Assembly (NCBI GenBank): GCA_032622095.1
Contig: CP136066.1
Coordinates: 48,330,911-48,394,910, forward strand
Length of the DNA stretch: 64,000 nt
Reading direction: 5' to 3'
From: Siphonodentalium dalli
Taxonomy: Eukaryota; Mollusca; Scaphopoda; Gadilida; Siphonodentaliidae
The position numbers and the translations under genes were made by a program. The notes under the pieces were generated by a model. It was not told where the DNA came from. It did no database searches and saw nothing but the letters and a program-made list of their open reading frames with translations. Position 1 is the first letter of the stretch. Each line of letters starts with the position of its first letter. Positions 25,010 to 36,478 of the stretch are shown here, piece after piece.

Positions 25010-26500
25010 TCCTCTATAACTGTTTATTCAACATCACGTGCTGCAATCCATAAATGCGGTTCAGATTTCGATGTCCGGTTCAACATTATTATCATATGGT
25101 TTGATAGCAGAAATACTCAGTTTGGAATGTTATACCATACAAGTTTTACGAGTTGCTCTTGCTCAAGAATGGATAAATTTATAAACCTGATTTTTGGCGC
25201 ATTAGTTAGAATTATATTTTTGCACAAGAACACACCACAAATATCGAACTGGACATCAAAAGCGGAACCGGATTGTATCGATTGCATAAACATAAGAAGT
25301 TGGTCACTGACCGACAATTGCTATTCTCTGGTGTGGTTTATAGGACTACCGTACGCAATGCCGACTTAAAAATAAAAATTCACATAAACATCGCATGAAG
25401 CGGTCTATCCACAAACTCAGGTATTCGGTAATTCCAAATGTATGAACTATCACCATGATATCCCGGTATATCATTGTCAGGACTGTTTGTACAAAAGGTT
25501 GTTATTCTACTATGCATAATTTTGCTATATCATTGTACTCGGACTGTATTGCAATGTAATATATCAGTACATGTACCGGTATACTGGGTGCACATTATAT
25601 ACATGTAGGCCTACTTTCACTTTAGTACATGTATGTGTCATAAAAGACTCATGTTGTTAAATTGAAAAAAAACATGTGTGAAAACAGAGAGAATACATGT
25701 ACATGTGCCGGTACTATATACCTCTTTGTGTGCTGTACTACCGGTACTATTCATGTACATGTACTACACTACAATAAGAGAAATTTTAATTGATTCTGCT
25801 GCCCTTGTGCCACAGGCCTCAAACACGCCAAACAAGTATCTGTAGCCAGGCCCACCAGTACCAGGCTACTAGTAAATGAAGTACTGAAAGTGTCACATCA
25901 TTAATCGAGCCCAATCTTAGTTATACTAGTCTCTTGTGTAGTTTGGGTTACTATTAATAAGATATTTAATGAATGTTTGGAATGTATGGTAGCATTCTTA
26001 CCTGGATCAACATATGCCATGCACAACGCTGGTCATCATATCATCACCGCTGTTGGCAGTAAACCGCTCATCGGGCTATAACAGTTAGAGTTTTCCATAC
26101 CAGGGCTAATCTAATCAGTTAAAATTAGTCATTTTAGAGGGAATACCAACCAGTGGAAGACGTACAAAAAGTCATGTATATTCAGATATCAGTTTTCGAG
26201 AAAAAACCCATCTTAGTCGAGCGGACTTAGAATATCGGGGTAAACTTAAATTTCATTCAGCAACACTTTCACAGCAGAATATAAAAATAGTACATTATAA
26301 TCACTTACAGTACATGTACATGTAGCCCAAGTGCAGTGCTAGCCTATATTATATACTACCAAAACTTTTGGTCAGTTTCTCGATGACTGACACTTGTAAA
26401 CGCTTGAACGGGTACTATATAGTACATGTACATGTACATGTGTACCATATGTGAATTAAAGATCTTATTAGTGACACAACAGGAGGCTAGACATACATTT
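25010..26500. other. Spacer rich in ACATGTACATGTA
   Basis: Runs of TACATGTACATGTA at 25565-25580, 25690, 25750, 26310 and 26420. They are self-complementary short repeats. No gene supported; ORFs at 25117-25369 overlap on both strands and look incidental. Confidence 0.55.
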
Positions 26501-26507
26501 GTAACTA

Positions 26508-26672
26508 CAGTAATGCTCTAATTAATCGACTCCTTAACCACAGCAGAATTACGGGTATTAAACTCGGGGAGAGCTTTCCGATGAATGGCAACAAGCCATA
26601 TATCCGACTAAATCCTGAAAGTTACACATAATTCTGCTGTGGTTAAGGGGTCGATTTCTTAGGGCACTACTG
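26508..26672. mobile_element. CAGTAATG palindromic MITE, copy 2
   Basis: Same ends (CAGTAATGCTC / ACTACTG) and same stem blocks as the copy at 24791, with TA on both sides. About 50 bp shorter, more diverged on the right arm. Confidence 0.85.
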
Positions 26673-27097
26673 TATCTGTTTTAGTGCACATCAAATGTAT
26701 TTGTTGTCTTTCCTCTTGTAATTTGTCTTTGGTTGTGTTCGCCATTTCGATGGACAACTACATGTACATGTACTGACATCAAATGACTGAAATGAGTCAA
26801 AATTTAGCAGTGCAGCCAATTATATAGATAAACAGAATTAAATAGCATCCAAATTCCAAATGAGCATAAATGATAAAACAAACTTTATTGAGCACTCTTT
26901 TAATACTAGTAATTACAGCTACAATGAAAGCACCTAATAAAAATTCTAAGTTTGGTAAAACTGTCTGTATACAAAGTTTATCTGGCCGTGATGAATAAAA
27001 TTTATAAATGGGATCATATACATGTATGTTAGATATCATTACATGATTATTTGAAAACACGTATCCGTATGGAAAACAAACTATTTTACCACTGGCC

Positions 27098-27226
27098 AAG
27101 TGGTCCTGCTAATATGCTATGATGCTGGTGGTCCTGCTGAATTGCTATGATGCGGGTAGTGCAATTCATAGCAATTACTAGTAAGCAGGACCCAACCGCA
27201 TCATAGCACATTAGCAGGAACACTTG
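27098..27226. repeat. 129 bp inverted repeat (foldback)
   Basis: CAAGTGGTCCTGCTAATATG on the left mirrors CATAGCACATTAGCAGGA..CACTTG on the right. The inner part holds further copies of GGTCCTGCT / AGCAGGACC. Palindromic, non-coding. Confidence 0.75.
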
Positions 27227-27229
27227 AAC

Positions 27230-27830
27230 AGGGTATATTTACAGTGTCAAATCGAATGGGCATCTTTTAACAATATTTTTGAACAATTTCCTAGAAGTGT
27301 TCGAAAATTGAGAACTGAATTTCAATTTTTTTTTATGAGGTTTCGATTGAAAAATTTCTAACTTAGCTCATCAGGATTAACATTGTCGCACAGCTATATT
27401 CTCTTTCCCAACAAAGTCTATAGAACATACATGTACATGTAAAATTACAGCTATGCTTTAATTAATCAACTCGCCTTATATTACTCAGGTATTACTGCAG
27501 TATTCAGGCGTGTTCATGCGATCAACCGCAGTCAGTTATACCGCCGCAGAATGTGGTCCACCTCACATTTGCAGTTAGGCTGTATTTTTCATGCGATGTT
27601 AATATGAATTTTGTTTTAAAGTTGACATTGTAATCACACCAGAATTTTTTTTTATTGTTTCAAAATGTCTAGATAGAATTCAGAATTTTTGTGGTAAAAA
27701 CAATTAACTTGGTTATCACAGTTAACACATATTACTGTGGTAAGATTACCAGCGGATACCGCATGTCAACAGGGACTGCATGCTCTAATTAATTATCAGG
27801 TTTAACATGTTTATACTGGATACAGTTCAT
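27230..27830. other. Spacer, possible decayed MITE fragments
   Basis: TTACAGCTATGCTTTAATTA at 27445 and TGCATGCTCTAATTAATTA at 27776 resemble ends of the CAGTAATG family and could bound a decayed copy. No gene. Confidence 0.35.
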
Positions 27831-27835
27831 TTTAA

Positions 27836-28774
27836 AGGTACTCAATCCGGTTCGATGATACCCATATAATCAGATTCCAACATCATACATTTGTATTTAG
27901 AAAGGCTGCTTCAGTTACGTTATCAGAATTGATTAATTGCCCTAAAATAATGCTAACCACTGTCAACTAAAGTATACAATTGCCTGACATATGTTATTTA
28001 TCAACATGTTGTTCTACAAAATTTGGCCTTATTATCAACAGAAAGCCTCTTGATTTTAGAGTTATCCATCTTCATCTGAAATTTGGTCCGAGACCGTGGG
28101 CCACTATTAATTCTTGATCGTGAAAAATAGTATATTTCAAAAATTGATATCTAATAACTCTGAGCTTTGATAGGTGGTGGGTTCCTCGACTCGTACCAAA
28201 TATCTTTTACCCCCCAAGTCCAAATAAAGAGTAATGTGCGAGCATTAATTCAGGGGGCCCTTAATCATCAGATTATGCATCTTTAAATTCAAATACAGTT
28301 TAAAGATGCATAATCCGATTAAGTGCCCCTCATTTGCTATTTACATATACATGTATATGGAATCGGGGGGGGGGGGGTAAAAATATTTTAATCAAGTCGA
28401 GGGACCCACCTACATGTATCAAAGCTCAGAGTTATTAGATATCAATTTTTGAAATTTTAATATTTATCACCATCGATACTTAATAGTGGCCCAGAAAAAT
28501 TTGACGAGCCGACGGTCTCAGACCAAATTGCGGATGAAGATGGATAACTCTAAAATGAAGAGGCTTTGTGTTGATAATAAGGTCAAACTTCGTCGAACAG
28601 CATGTTGATAAATATAACGTATCAGGCGATTTTATACTATACATGTAGTTGACAGTGGTTAGCATTATTTTTGGGCAATTAATCGATTCTGATATTACTG
28701 AAGCAGCATTTCTAAAAAAAATGTTGTTGTTGGAATCTAATTATATGGGGACCATCGAATCTGATTGAGCACCT
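27836..28774. mobile_element. TTAA-flanked foldback element (AGGTACTCAATCCG family, copy 2)
   Basis: 939 bp, TTAA at 27832-27835 and 28775-28778. It is palindromic nearly to the centre (~28300, ATCTTTAAA / TTTAAAGAT), with arms of about 450 bp. Both copies contain the GAGTCGAGG and TCAAAGCTCAGAGTTATTAG blocks. Copy 1 (6725-7204) is a shorter derivative. The long arms would extrude as a hairpin. Confidence 0.85.
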
Positions 28775-28808
28775 TTAAAAGTTAGCTATATGAGTTTTAT
28801 ACACATAA

Positions 28809-29185
28809 GGCGACACCAATTTTTAAGTCCGGTTTACGAACACCTACAACTTTTTTTCCATTTCATGAATTTTTTTTTTACTTTTTTGTCCCAAATTTTT
28901 TTACACGCGTACTGATTTTCATGTGCTGTCGCATCCGGTTCTGCTTATGATCATTTGCAGATCCATATTTTCATGACAAGAAATGTCTTGTTTGGTTCAG
29001 AATTTCATTCGAAAAGTTTTTTTTCACAATTTTTGTAAAATTTATGTAAAATTTCAAGATTTACTTGATATAAATTGGGGGGGACAATTTTTTTTATTTT
29101 TATTTTTTTCCCCTCCTGCATCTACTTTTTTTCTCCCCACATCAGCCCACATGTTCGTAAACCAGACTTAAAAATTGGTGTCGCC
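28809..29185 (+). mobile_element. Harbinger-like MITE (GGCGACACC family, copy 2)
   Basis: Ends GGCGACACCAATTTTTAAG and its complement, flanked by perfect TAA/TAA duplications (28806-28808, 29186-29188). 377 bp. The T- and A-rich interior has no ORF worth calling. Confidence 0.85.
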
Positions 29186-29214
29186 TAATAGACATTTAAA
29201 CTTTGAAAATTGTA

Positions 29215-29470
29215 GGTTTCCGGATGATAACTTCAGTTTGTGTGATCATATCTGAACCAAATGTGGTATGTAAGTTTATCAGACCAAAATACAGGTCAAG
29301 TTCGAATATAGGTGTGCTCCGCTCATTTTTGCGAGAGTTATGGCCCTTTTTCGACTTAGAATCGTGTTAATTTCTGGTTTCCGCATCATAATTTTAGTTT
29401 GTGTGATCAAATCTGAATCAAATTTGGTATGATAGTTTATTATCCACCATTTCATGGGACACTGGTTGGA
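29215..29470 (+). repeat. Degenerate tandem repeat, period about 160 bp
   Basis: TTTCCGGATGATAACTTCAG then TGTGTGATCATATCTGAA at 29217 recurs as TTTCCGCATCATAATTTTAG at 29378. Between them is GAGAGTTATGGCCCTTTTTC, a phrase common in mollusc interspersed repeats. Confidence 0.7.
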
Positions 29471-29479
29471 TTGTTCTGA

Positions 29480-30680
29480 AATGTAGTATCGGATTTAGGG
29501 GACCTTGATATATTTTTCAGACAAGCTGATGCCCCAAAGAAGCCACTTTTTCTCACATTTGCTGAAATAGTATCCAAAACATCAACATATCAAGAGCCAT
29601 TAGACTGAATTAGATAAAAATATATCACTTGGGTCTGTTTAAGCTGGAAAATACTCAAAAATTTTATAATTTTCTGCTATTATATCTGCATACTAGCCTT
29701 TTTGCTGAATCGTGAATGCCGGTTATATTGCCGTGTGAAATCCTAGTACCAGATAACATTGGGTATGTACATGTATATAGCATACCACCTGAAAATGGCT
29801 TGAATATCACATACCAAAGCGGGGTGGGGTGTGTGTGACACCCTCCTTGATCATAGTCTGTATTCTACAGGGTATGTTAACTGTTTCGAGTTGGTGCAAT
29901 TAATGTGATTGTTTAATCTCTACCATCTGAAATCTATTTATAGCATATTTTGCTATCTGATCAATATTGCTACTTAGTACTGATATAAAACAGGATAAAG
30001 ATGGTGTCTCTCTTTCCTGAATGTTCTGTTTACATGTACATTTGGGGGTTTATGAGTCAAATAATATCAGACAACATGTCCTTCTAACACTAAGAAATAA
30101 TATGTTCTTATCAACCAGGACAAAATATGACTATTTCTGGAGCATTACAGCACATTATTACAAATCTATATTTGTAAGCAGTAAGATAATGACAGGAAAC
30201 ATGTCCTCAGACTAAGAAATAATTTTTTGGTGTGTATTTCACACCACAGCTCATGTGTATACTCACATTAGTTTATGTCATTCAAAGGGAGAAACCCATT
30301 TAGAAAGTTTAAATGAGACAAAACTACCTCACTGTAGATGTAGTTGCAAGGTACAACATGTACATGTATTCTGGTAAATGACATTGGAACTAAAATAATG
30401 ATTTTTGTGTCCACCGGTATGTCATGTACCGGTACTAGTATACATTGCAACTACATGTACATGTAACTTGCCTAACATACCATATACATGTATGAAGAGG
30501 GACTTTGCAAGTGTTTTTTAATCAAAATTTTAACCCAACTCTTGTTGTCAGTAAGTTTTAACCCATGCAGTTTAATGAGTTTATATATTTATATATTACA
30601 TGTGTTTCTATACATGTATTTTATCTTTAGTTAGTTTGTTGTCCTTGAATAAACTTGTATTGCTGCACAATCAGTTTCCT
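29480..30680. other. AT-rich spacer, no gene
   Basis: No supported CDS or structured repeat beyond short ACATGTA runs (29765, 30035, 30357, 30450). Confidence 0.5.
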
Positions 30681-30769
30681 TAATGTTCTATTATACTAAA
30701 ACAACTCCATTGATAACAATACCCCTGCATCCCATCAAAATCTACTTCATTGCCATCCTCATCATTTCA

Positions 30770-31625
30770 CTTTGGTATCCCCACCCAGGTGTACCTTGGT
30801 GTTATTCACCCAGGTGTTCCTTGGTGTTTCCTACCAATGTGTACCTTGGTGTTTTCTTACCCAGGTGTACCTTGGTGTTTTCTTACCCAGGTGTACCTTG
30901 GTGTTTTCTTACCCAGGTGTACCTTGGTGTTTTCCTGCCCAGGTGTACCTTGGTGTTTCCTTACCTGGGTGTACCTTGGGGTTTTCTAACCCAGGTGCAT
31001 CTCAATGGGAAATCCACCTGGGTAAGAAAACACCAAGGTACACCGGCGTAAAAAAAACACCAAGGTATACCTGGGTTGGAAACATCAAGGTACACCTGGG
31101 TGGGGAACACCCAGGTAGGAAACACCAGGGTACACCTGGGTGAATAACACCAAGGTACACCTGGGTGGGAAACACCCAGGTAGGAAACACCAGGGTACAC
31201 CTGGGTGAATAACACCAAGGTACACCTGGGTGGGAAACACCCAGGTAGGAAACACCAGGGTACACCTGGGTGAATAACACCTAGGTAACCTGGATGGGAA
31301 ACACCCAGGTAGGAAACACCAGGGTACACCTGGGTAAATAACACCATGGTACACCTGGGTGGGGAAACACCCAGGTAGGACACACCAGGGTAGACCTGGG
31401 TGGGAAACACCCAGGTAGGGTACACCTGGGTGTGGTCACCTGGGTAATTACACCCAGGTTTACCCATACCAGGGTTTTTATCCAGTTTCAGGTGGGTAAA
31501 TCATGGTAAAACCCAGGTTTCGCGGGGTCTTGATGGTTGGTGGATGTCTTGGTAGATAGATTTTTACCTGGGTTTCGGCCCAAAAAACCTGGGTGGATTT
31601 ACCCAGGTACATTTTTATATGGGTG
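30770..31625. repeat. ACCCAGGT minisatellite with orientation switch
   Basis: From 30783 to about 31005 a 26 bp unit (TACCCAGGTGTACCTTGGTG then TTTTCT) runs forward. From about 31015 onward it continues as the reverse complement, in a 65 bp higher-order unit (GGTACACCTGGGTGAATAAC, ACCAAGGTACACCTGGGTGG, GAAACACCCAGG, TAGGAAACACCAG) repeated about 4-5 times. It ends ATTTACCCAGGTACATTTTT-ATATGGG, the inverse of the start at 17350. All long ORFs here are repeat artefacts. Confidence 0.9.
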
Positions 31626-32895
31626 GTCCCGATAACTTGTATTAGAGCACAATCCCATTGTTACAATCGTTCCCCGATTCTTGGTAAAGCACAACAACAC
31701 CCCCGTGTACGTGGTATGGCCAAAGCCGAGGACACGGCCAAAGCCGATGAAATGGGAAAGTCATTTTCACGTATATGATATGGGGATATGTTTGTTTCTC
31801 ATTGTAAAACAGACATCGAGCATCGTATGTGTATGACCACACGAAGCAGAAGTATTTATCCACCAGTTGTCAATCAGTTTTCCCAGATCAGACCATTAAT
31901 TTGTTTTTGGCGAATTTTTTCAATGGTGTTTTTGCTTTTGCTCACTCAATTTTTCGAGAACATCCATTCACTAGTATAGTTCCTGGACTTCCACGGTTCC
32001 AAAACAAATGCCGGTATATAGTTGAATCTGCCAATGAAGCATAGGATTTGACAGAATTTTAAAAATCCGTGTCGTTCTCAATATCCGCGCGATATGAAGG
32101 GACCACTGTCGGTCCAGAAAGATCCGAAAGGCACAGGTGAAGATCCGACCAAACGCCGAGTTTCTTTGCAGTAAATATGCGTATTACTTAAGGAGTTCTG
32201 GTGAGTTTTCGCGTATTTATGTGTATCTGAGACTGATCAATTGGACTGCGAATGACATCGAAAATATGAATCCATAAGATATTCGAAATATTGTGTGCAC
32301 ATATATTATGAATATGTTTCAATTGAAATTAATTGAACATCCATCTCAGCATTCAGATTTGCGATCTCAAGAACGTGAATGAATGATAACGCGATGCCTT
32401 GATCACACGCACGTGAATGCTGCCGTTCGCATGCATGCAGCTAATCGGATATTCGTTTAGTATTAACATGCTTGGAGTTTGTATATATATACGACACAAT
32501 CCGGACGACACGGTGTATCAACGATTTGTTCTAAACATGTTTATTGTACAGACTTTATGACTAGTTCCCACTCGAGTAGACCGTTACGCGACAATGAAAC
32601 CGAAAGAATATACATATATCGTATTGCTCCAAATTATGCAATTCTGGCTTTTTAAAGAGTCATTAGATAAAATTGTAACGATTCTATGTTAACACACTAA
32701 ACATCCGAACATATATCATGACAATGTGCTATGTGTGTCACACGTGTGTGCCTTCTTATCTGGATAGCGATGGGCCTCTGTATTGTGTCTATGTAGCACA
32801 TGTAGTCAGCTTACCAACCTACAACACCATGTTTAAACAAAATAAAACCAGACCATGCGGTTTTGATAAATAGCGTATCTTCCTCAGATGAATAC

Positions 32896-32898
<3 letters not shown>

Positions 32899-32987
<89 letters not shown>
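32899..32987. repeat. (TA)n microsatellite
   Basis: About 44 TA units in a row. It abuts the hammerhead-like palindrome, with a second (AT)n at 33232-33285. Confidence 0.98.
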
Positions 32988-32988
<1 letters not shown>

Positions 32989-33020
32989 TAAAGTAGTGTA
33001 GCCGTATTGGTCTGATTGAT

Positions 33021-33228
33021 AGTTGGGTTGAAATAAATGGTAACACCTTTAAGACCTATTGTATATTTGTTTTCTCACGAGCTTTCGTCTAACATAGACT
33101 TTATCAAGTGACAGACAAACGAGAAATTTCTCGTTTGTCTGTCACTTGATAAAGTCTATGTTAGACGAAAGCTCATGAGAAAACAAATATACAATAGGTC
33201 TTAAAGGTGTTACCATTTATTTCAACCC

Positions 33229-33232
<4 letters not shown>
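33021..33232. mobile_element. Perfect palindrome, Penelope-like terminal remnant with hammerhead-like motif
   Basis: Two ~106 bp arms meet at about 33126. On the + strand (33143-33180) the right arm has TTGATAAA, a 5 bp stem GTCTA-TGT-TAGAC, then GAAA-GC, the arrangement of a type I hammerhead ribozyme core. The left arm carries it on the minus strand. Downstream text (CAATAGGTCTTAAAGGTGTT then ACC) resembles a repeat I know from vertebrate genomes that holds a hammerhead of Penelope-like retroelements; that comparison is from memory. TA microsatellites flank both sides. Ribozyme activity is doubtful because the cleavage-site pairing looks degenerate. Confidence 0.5.
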
Positions 33233-33286
<54 letters not shown>

Positions 33287-33287
<1 letters not shown>

Positions 33288-33309
33288 TCTCTCTCTCTCT
33301 CTCTCTCTG
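33287..33309 (+). repeat. (CT)n microsatellite
   Basis: Uninterrupted CT dinucleotides following the (AT)n run. Confidence 0.95.
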
Positions 33310-33847
33310 GGGAAGTGTTATGTTACACCAACACACCACTGCCACATCCCTATAACCGAGTGGATGAATTAGCCGACTAAAAGGCAGGAAATGTGATCTT
33401 CGGTTGTAGCCTAGTATGTTCGCGGATAGAGCACGTATAAATATTTATCTTTTTTTCTTGTGATGTTTTGTATAAGAATTATCATTGGAAATTTCTCGCC
33501 TGACTGCCACCATGTGCTATGGTATACAGTTTTCTCTGTTGAATGGTTTGACAGAGGTTAAGACCCCCCACAACAAAACAAATACTCTCCCCGAAGACAA
33601 ATAAATGCATGATGCATGACAGGTTATACTCATCATCGGGTATAATGAATGTTTGCACGAGTTGAGCTATAATCACAACAATTATCTCTGTCTGTGAACA
33701 AAGCAAAAACAGCCAGTCCGCATAAAATCACCGGGCACTGAAGGCTTGATTAAAGTATAACTAATCCCTTGATCGGTCAATTCATCAGGTCCCTTATGTG
33801 TTGCGCGGATATTTTGTGGCATCTTGAATTTAGTATTATGAAACACC

Positions 33848-34188
33848 ATGTGTGAATCAGACGCGCCATTGGAAATTGTGCCTATAGAGGAAGCGTTAGG
33901 GAAAGCCAGATGCGACTTGTGCGGAAAATATTTTTCTACAAATTACAACCGAAAGCGGCATCTTAAAATACATGCATGTTGGTGACGAATCTCCGAAATG
34001 TTCGGCGTGCACTCAGTTTTTTTCAACAGAAGAAAAATTAACGAGCCACAATCGCTCTAAGCATGCATATTGCAGCCTCTGTCCGGAGTGAGGACACACA
34101 TTTAGGAGAAAGCGTGATTTGAATACACATGTCAGACGGAAACATTGTTCTAAAAAAGACCCCTTATTGCATCATCATTGCTTCGGAT
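33848..34188 (+). pseudogene. C2H2 zinc-finger protein remnant
   Basis: Three C2H2 fingers can be read. Finger 1 (from the ATG at 33848, Cys at 33911) is CDLCGKYFSTNYNRKRHLKI followed by H, perfect C-x2-C-x12-H-x3-H. A one-base shift near 33977 moves to a new frame with finger 2 (CSACTQFFSTEEKLTSH then NRSKH). Finger 3 has a TGA at 34089-34091 exactly where the second zinc-binding Cys belongs, then GHTFRRKRDLNTH and VRRKH. Zinc fingers of this type bind DNA. It sits inside the large palindromic element, so it may be a captured or transposon-encoded gene. An intron instead of the frameshift is possible but no splice sites were seen. Confidence 0.65.
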
Positions 34189-34199
34189 AGTACTGCCCT

Positions 34200-35140
34200 G
34201 ACAATACCAAGTACCACAAGTACCAATATATTTCAACATGTGCATAGAATTGAAATTGAAACCAACAACTCGTGATACAGTCGAAATAAACAAGGCCACG
34301 TGTTGCAAAGGTTGATTAATTGAACAGTGCGTGCATACAGATCCACTGGCCAATCAACCTCGACGAATTTATGACGTTATTTGATAAACGATAATTAGAT
34401 TGTTTTGAGTGACAACGTGTCACAGCGACTGTATGACTTGGTTGTCGGAAATAATATCAAACTTTTGCGGTCGTTTTAATTGTACTGTCTACTTTGGCAA
34501 CTCTCTTATGAAATAACGCGTGGCATTATGAGAAATAAATATTCCTATTAAGCCTATGCAGTTATAAGTAACCATATAACACGCTGGGCGTTGTAGAATT
34601 TGTTTTAAAACTTTTCGGTTATATCTGCAGACCATTAATCGAAACAAGAATCAATTCTGACCTCGTTAACCTAAGAATGATAACGTTAACATATTGAATC
34701 AACCAAAACAACAACACATGTATATACGATGAACCCATGTAATAGTTCCCAAAATGGTGGAGGTTTATGCACAATTTCATTTAGATTGTTGTGTGCAAAT
34801 CTTAGCGATTTTACGTTTTTTCAAAATAGGTGAAAAAGAATAATTCTAGAACTTAACGAGCCGAAAACTAAATCTGCAAACAATACGAATAAACCAAACT
34901 CAGGACCCTGATAAGATAAGATTCATTTCGGTTAAACATACATATCAATTACAGTACATGCAACCTATACGATACCATAATGAAGTCTTGTGTAAATATT
35001 ATGCCCACTAAATATGTTGTCCCATAGGACTGAATTAGAAAAGTTATAAACTATAGTGTAATTTACATGTGCACATGGCAATCATGGCAGTATACACATG
35101 TTCCACAGTGAAGTGTTTATTATAATTATAAATGACTTTG
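34200..35140. other. Interior of the palindromic element, no further gene
   Basis: AT-rich with no domain-bearing ORF. The right inverted arm begins about 35148. Confidence 0.5.
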
Positions 35141-36478
35141 TTGTGTGTGTACATATATGTTCGGATGTTTAGTGTGTTAACATGGACAGACTCGTTACAA
35201 TTTTATCTGATGACTCTTAAAAATGCCAGAATTTCATAATTTGGAGCAATATACGATATATGTATATTCGATAAGATGATTCGGTTTCATTGTCGCGTAA
35301 CGGTCTACTCGAGTGGGAACGAGTCATAAAGTCTGTACAATAAACATGATTATAACAAATCGTTGATACACCGTGTCGTGCGGCATGTAGGGTCTATATA
35401 CATACTCCAAGCATGTTAATACTAAACGAATATCCGATTAGCTGCATGCATGCGAACGGCAGCATTCACGTGCGTGTGATCAAGGCATCACGTTATCATT
35501 CATTCACGTTCTTGAGATCGCAATCTGAATGCTGAGATGGATGTTCAATTAATTTCAATTGAAACATATTCATCATATATATGAACACAATATTTCGAAT
35601 ATCTTATGGATTCATATTTCCGATGTCATTCGCAGTCCAATTGATCAGTCTCAGATAAACATACACACTCGAAAACTCACCAGAACTCCTTAAGTAATAC
35701 GTATATTTACTGCACAGAAACTCGGCGTTTGGTCTGATCTTTATCTGTGCATTTCGGATCTTTCTGGACCGACAGTGGTCCCTTCATATCGCGCGGATAT
35801 TGAGAACGACACGGATTTTTAAAATTCTGTCAAATCCTATGCTTCATTGGCAGATTCAACTATATACCGGCATTTGTTTTGGAAACGTGGAAGTCCAGGA
35901 ACTATACTAGTGAATGGATGTTCTCTAAAATTTGAGTGAGCAAAAGCAAAAACACCATTGAAAAAATTCGCCAAATAAAAAATTAATGGTCTGATCTGGG
36001 AAAACTGATTGACAACTGGTGGATAAATACTTCTGCTTCGTGTGGTCATACACATACGATGCTCGATGTCTGTTTTACAATGAGAAACAAACATATCCCC
36101 ATATCATATACGTGAAAATGACTTTCCCATTTCCTCGGCTTTGGCCGTATCCTCGGCTTTGGCCGTACCACGTACACGGGGGTGAACAATTCCCAAGGCT
36201 GGCGAAGGAATAGTTCAGTGATTAATCCCATTGTTAGGTACACGCAACTCATAACACACACATCGCACGGGTGCTTTAAAGTGGGACCAGTCCGCGTTGT
36301 TTCGGACATATCTATTCACATTCACCGGCGATCAGTGCATGGTAATCACGTTGTTTAGCGTGGCTAACCGGCTATTGTGTCCAATCGCGGCCAGCGCACG
36401 GATTTCGCGTCGTGGTCAACAAACGCTCAACGGCGGATTTCCAGTTAATTGCATTATGTGGGGTCAATTGTGCTCTAA

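Larger units (their letters stand above)
31642..36478. mobile_element. 4.8 kb palindromic element with ~1 kb inverted arms
   Basis: The left end TTAGAGCACAAT and right end ATTGTGCTCTAA are complements. Arms of about 1 kb (about 31720-32725 and 35148-36170) mirror each other closely, for example GGACCACTGTCGGTCCAGAA and GTTCTGGTGAGTTTTCG. The ~2.4 kb interior holds a TA microsatellite, a perfect palindrome (33021-33232) and zinc-finger coding remnants. Beyond the arms, the outer right 300 bp has no left counterpart. A short relative with the same ends is at 14934-15081. Confidence 0.75.

Noticed and set aside
26797-27099. 100-codon minus ORF
   Set aside because: No domain and AT-driven hydrophobic composition; probably chance.
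30961-31467. 168-codon minus ORF (and overlapping ORFs) in the ACCCAGGT array
   Set aside because: It is a translation of the tandem repeat; every frame and strand has similar-length ORFs.
32819-33046. 75-codon ORF with a long Tyr-Ile repeat
   Set aside because: It translates a TA microsatellite.
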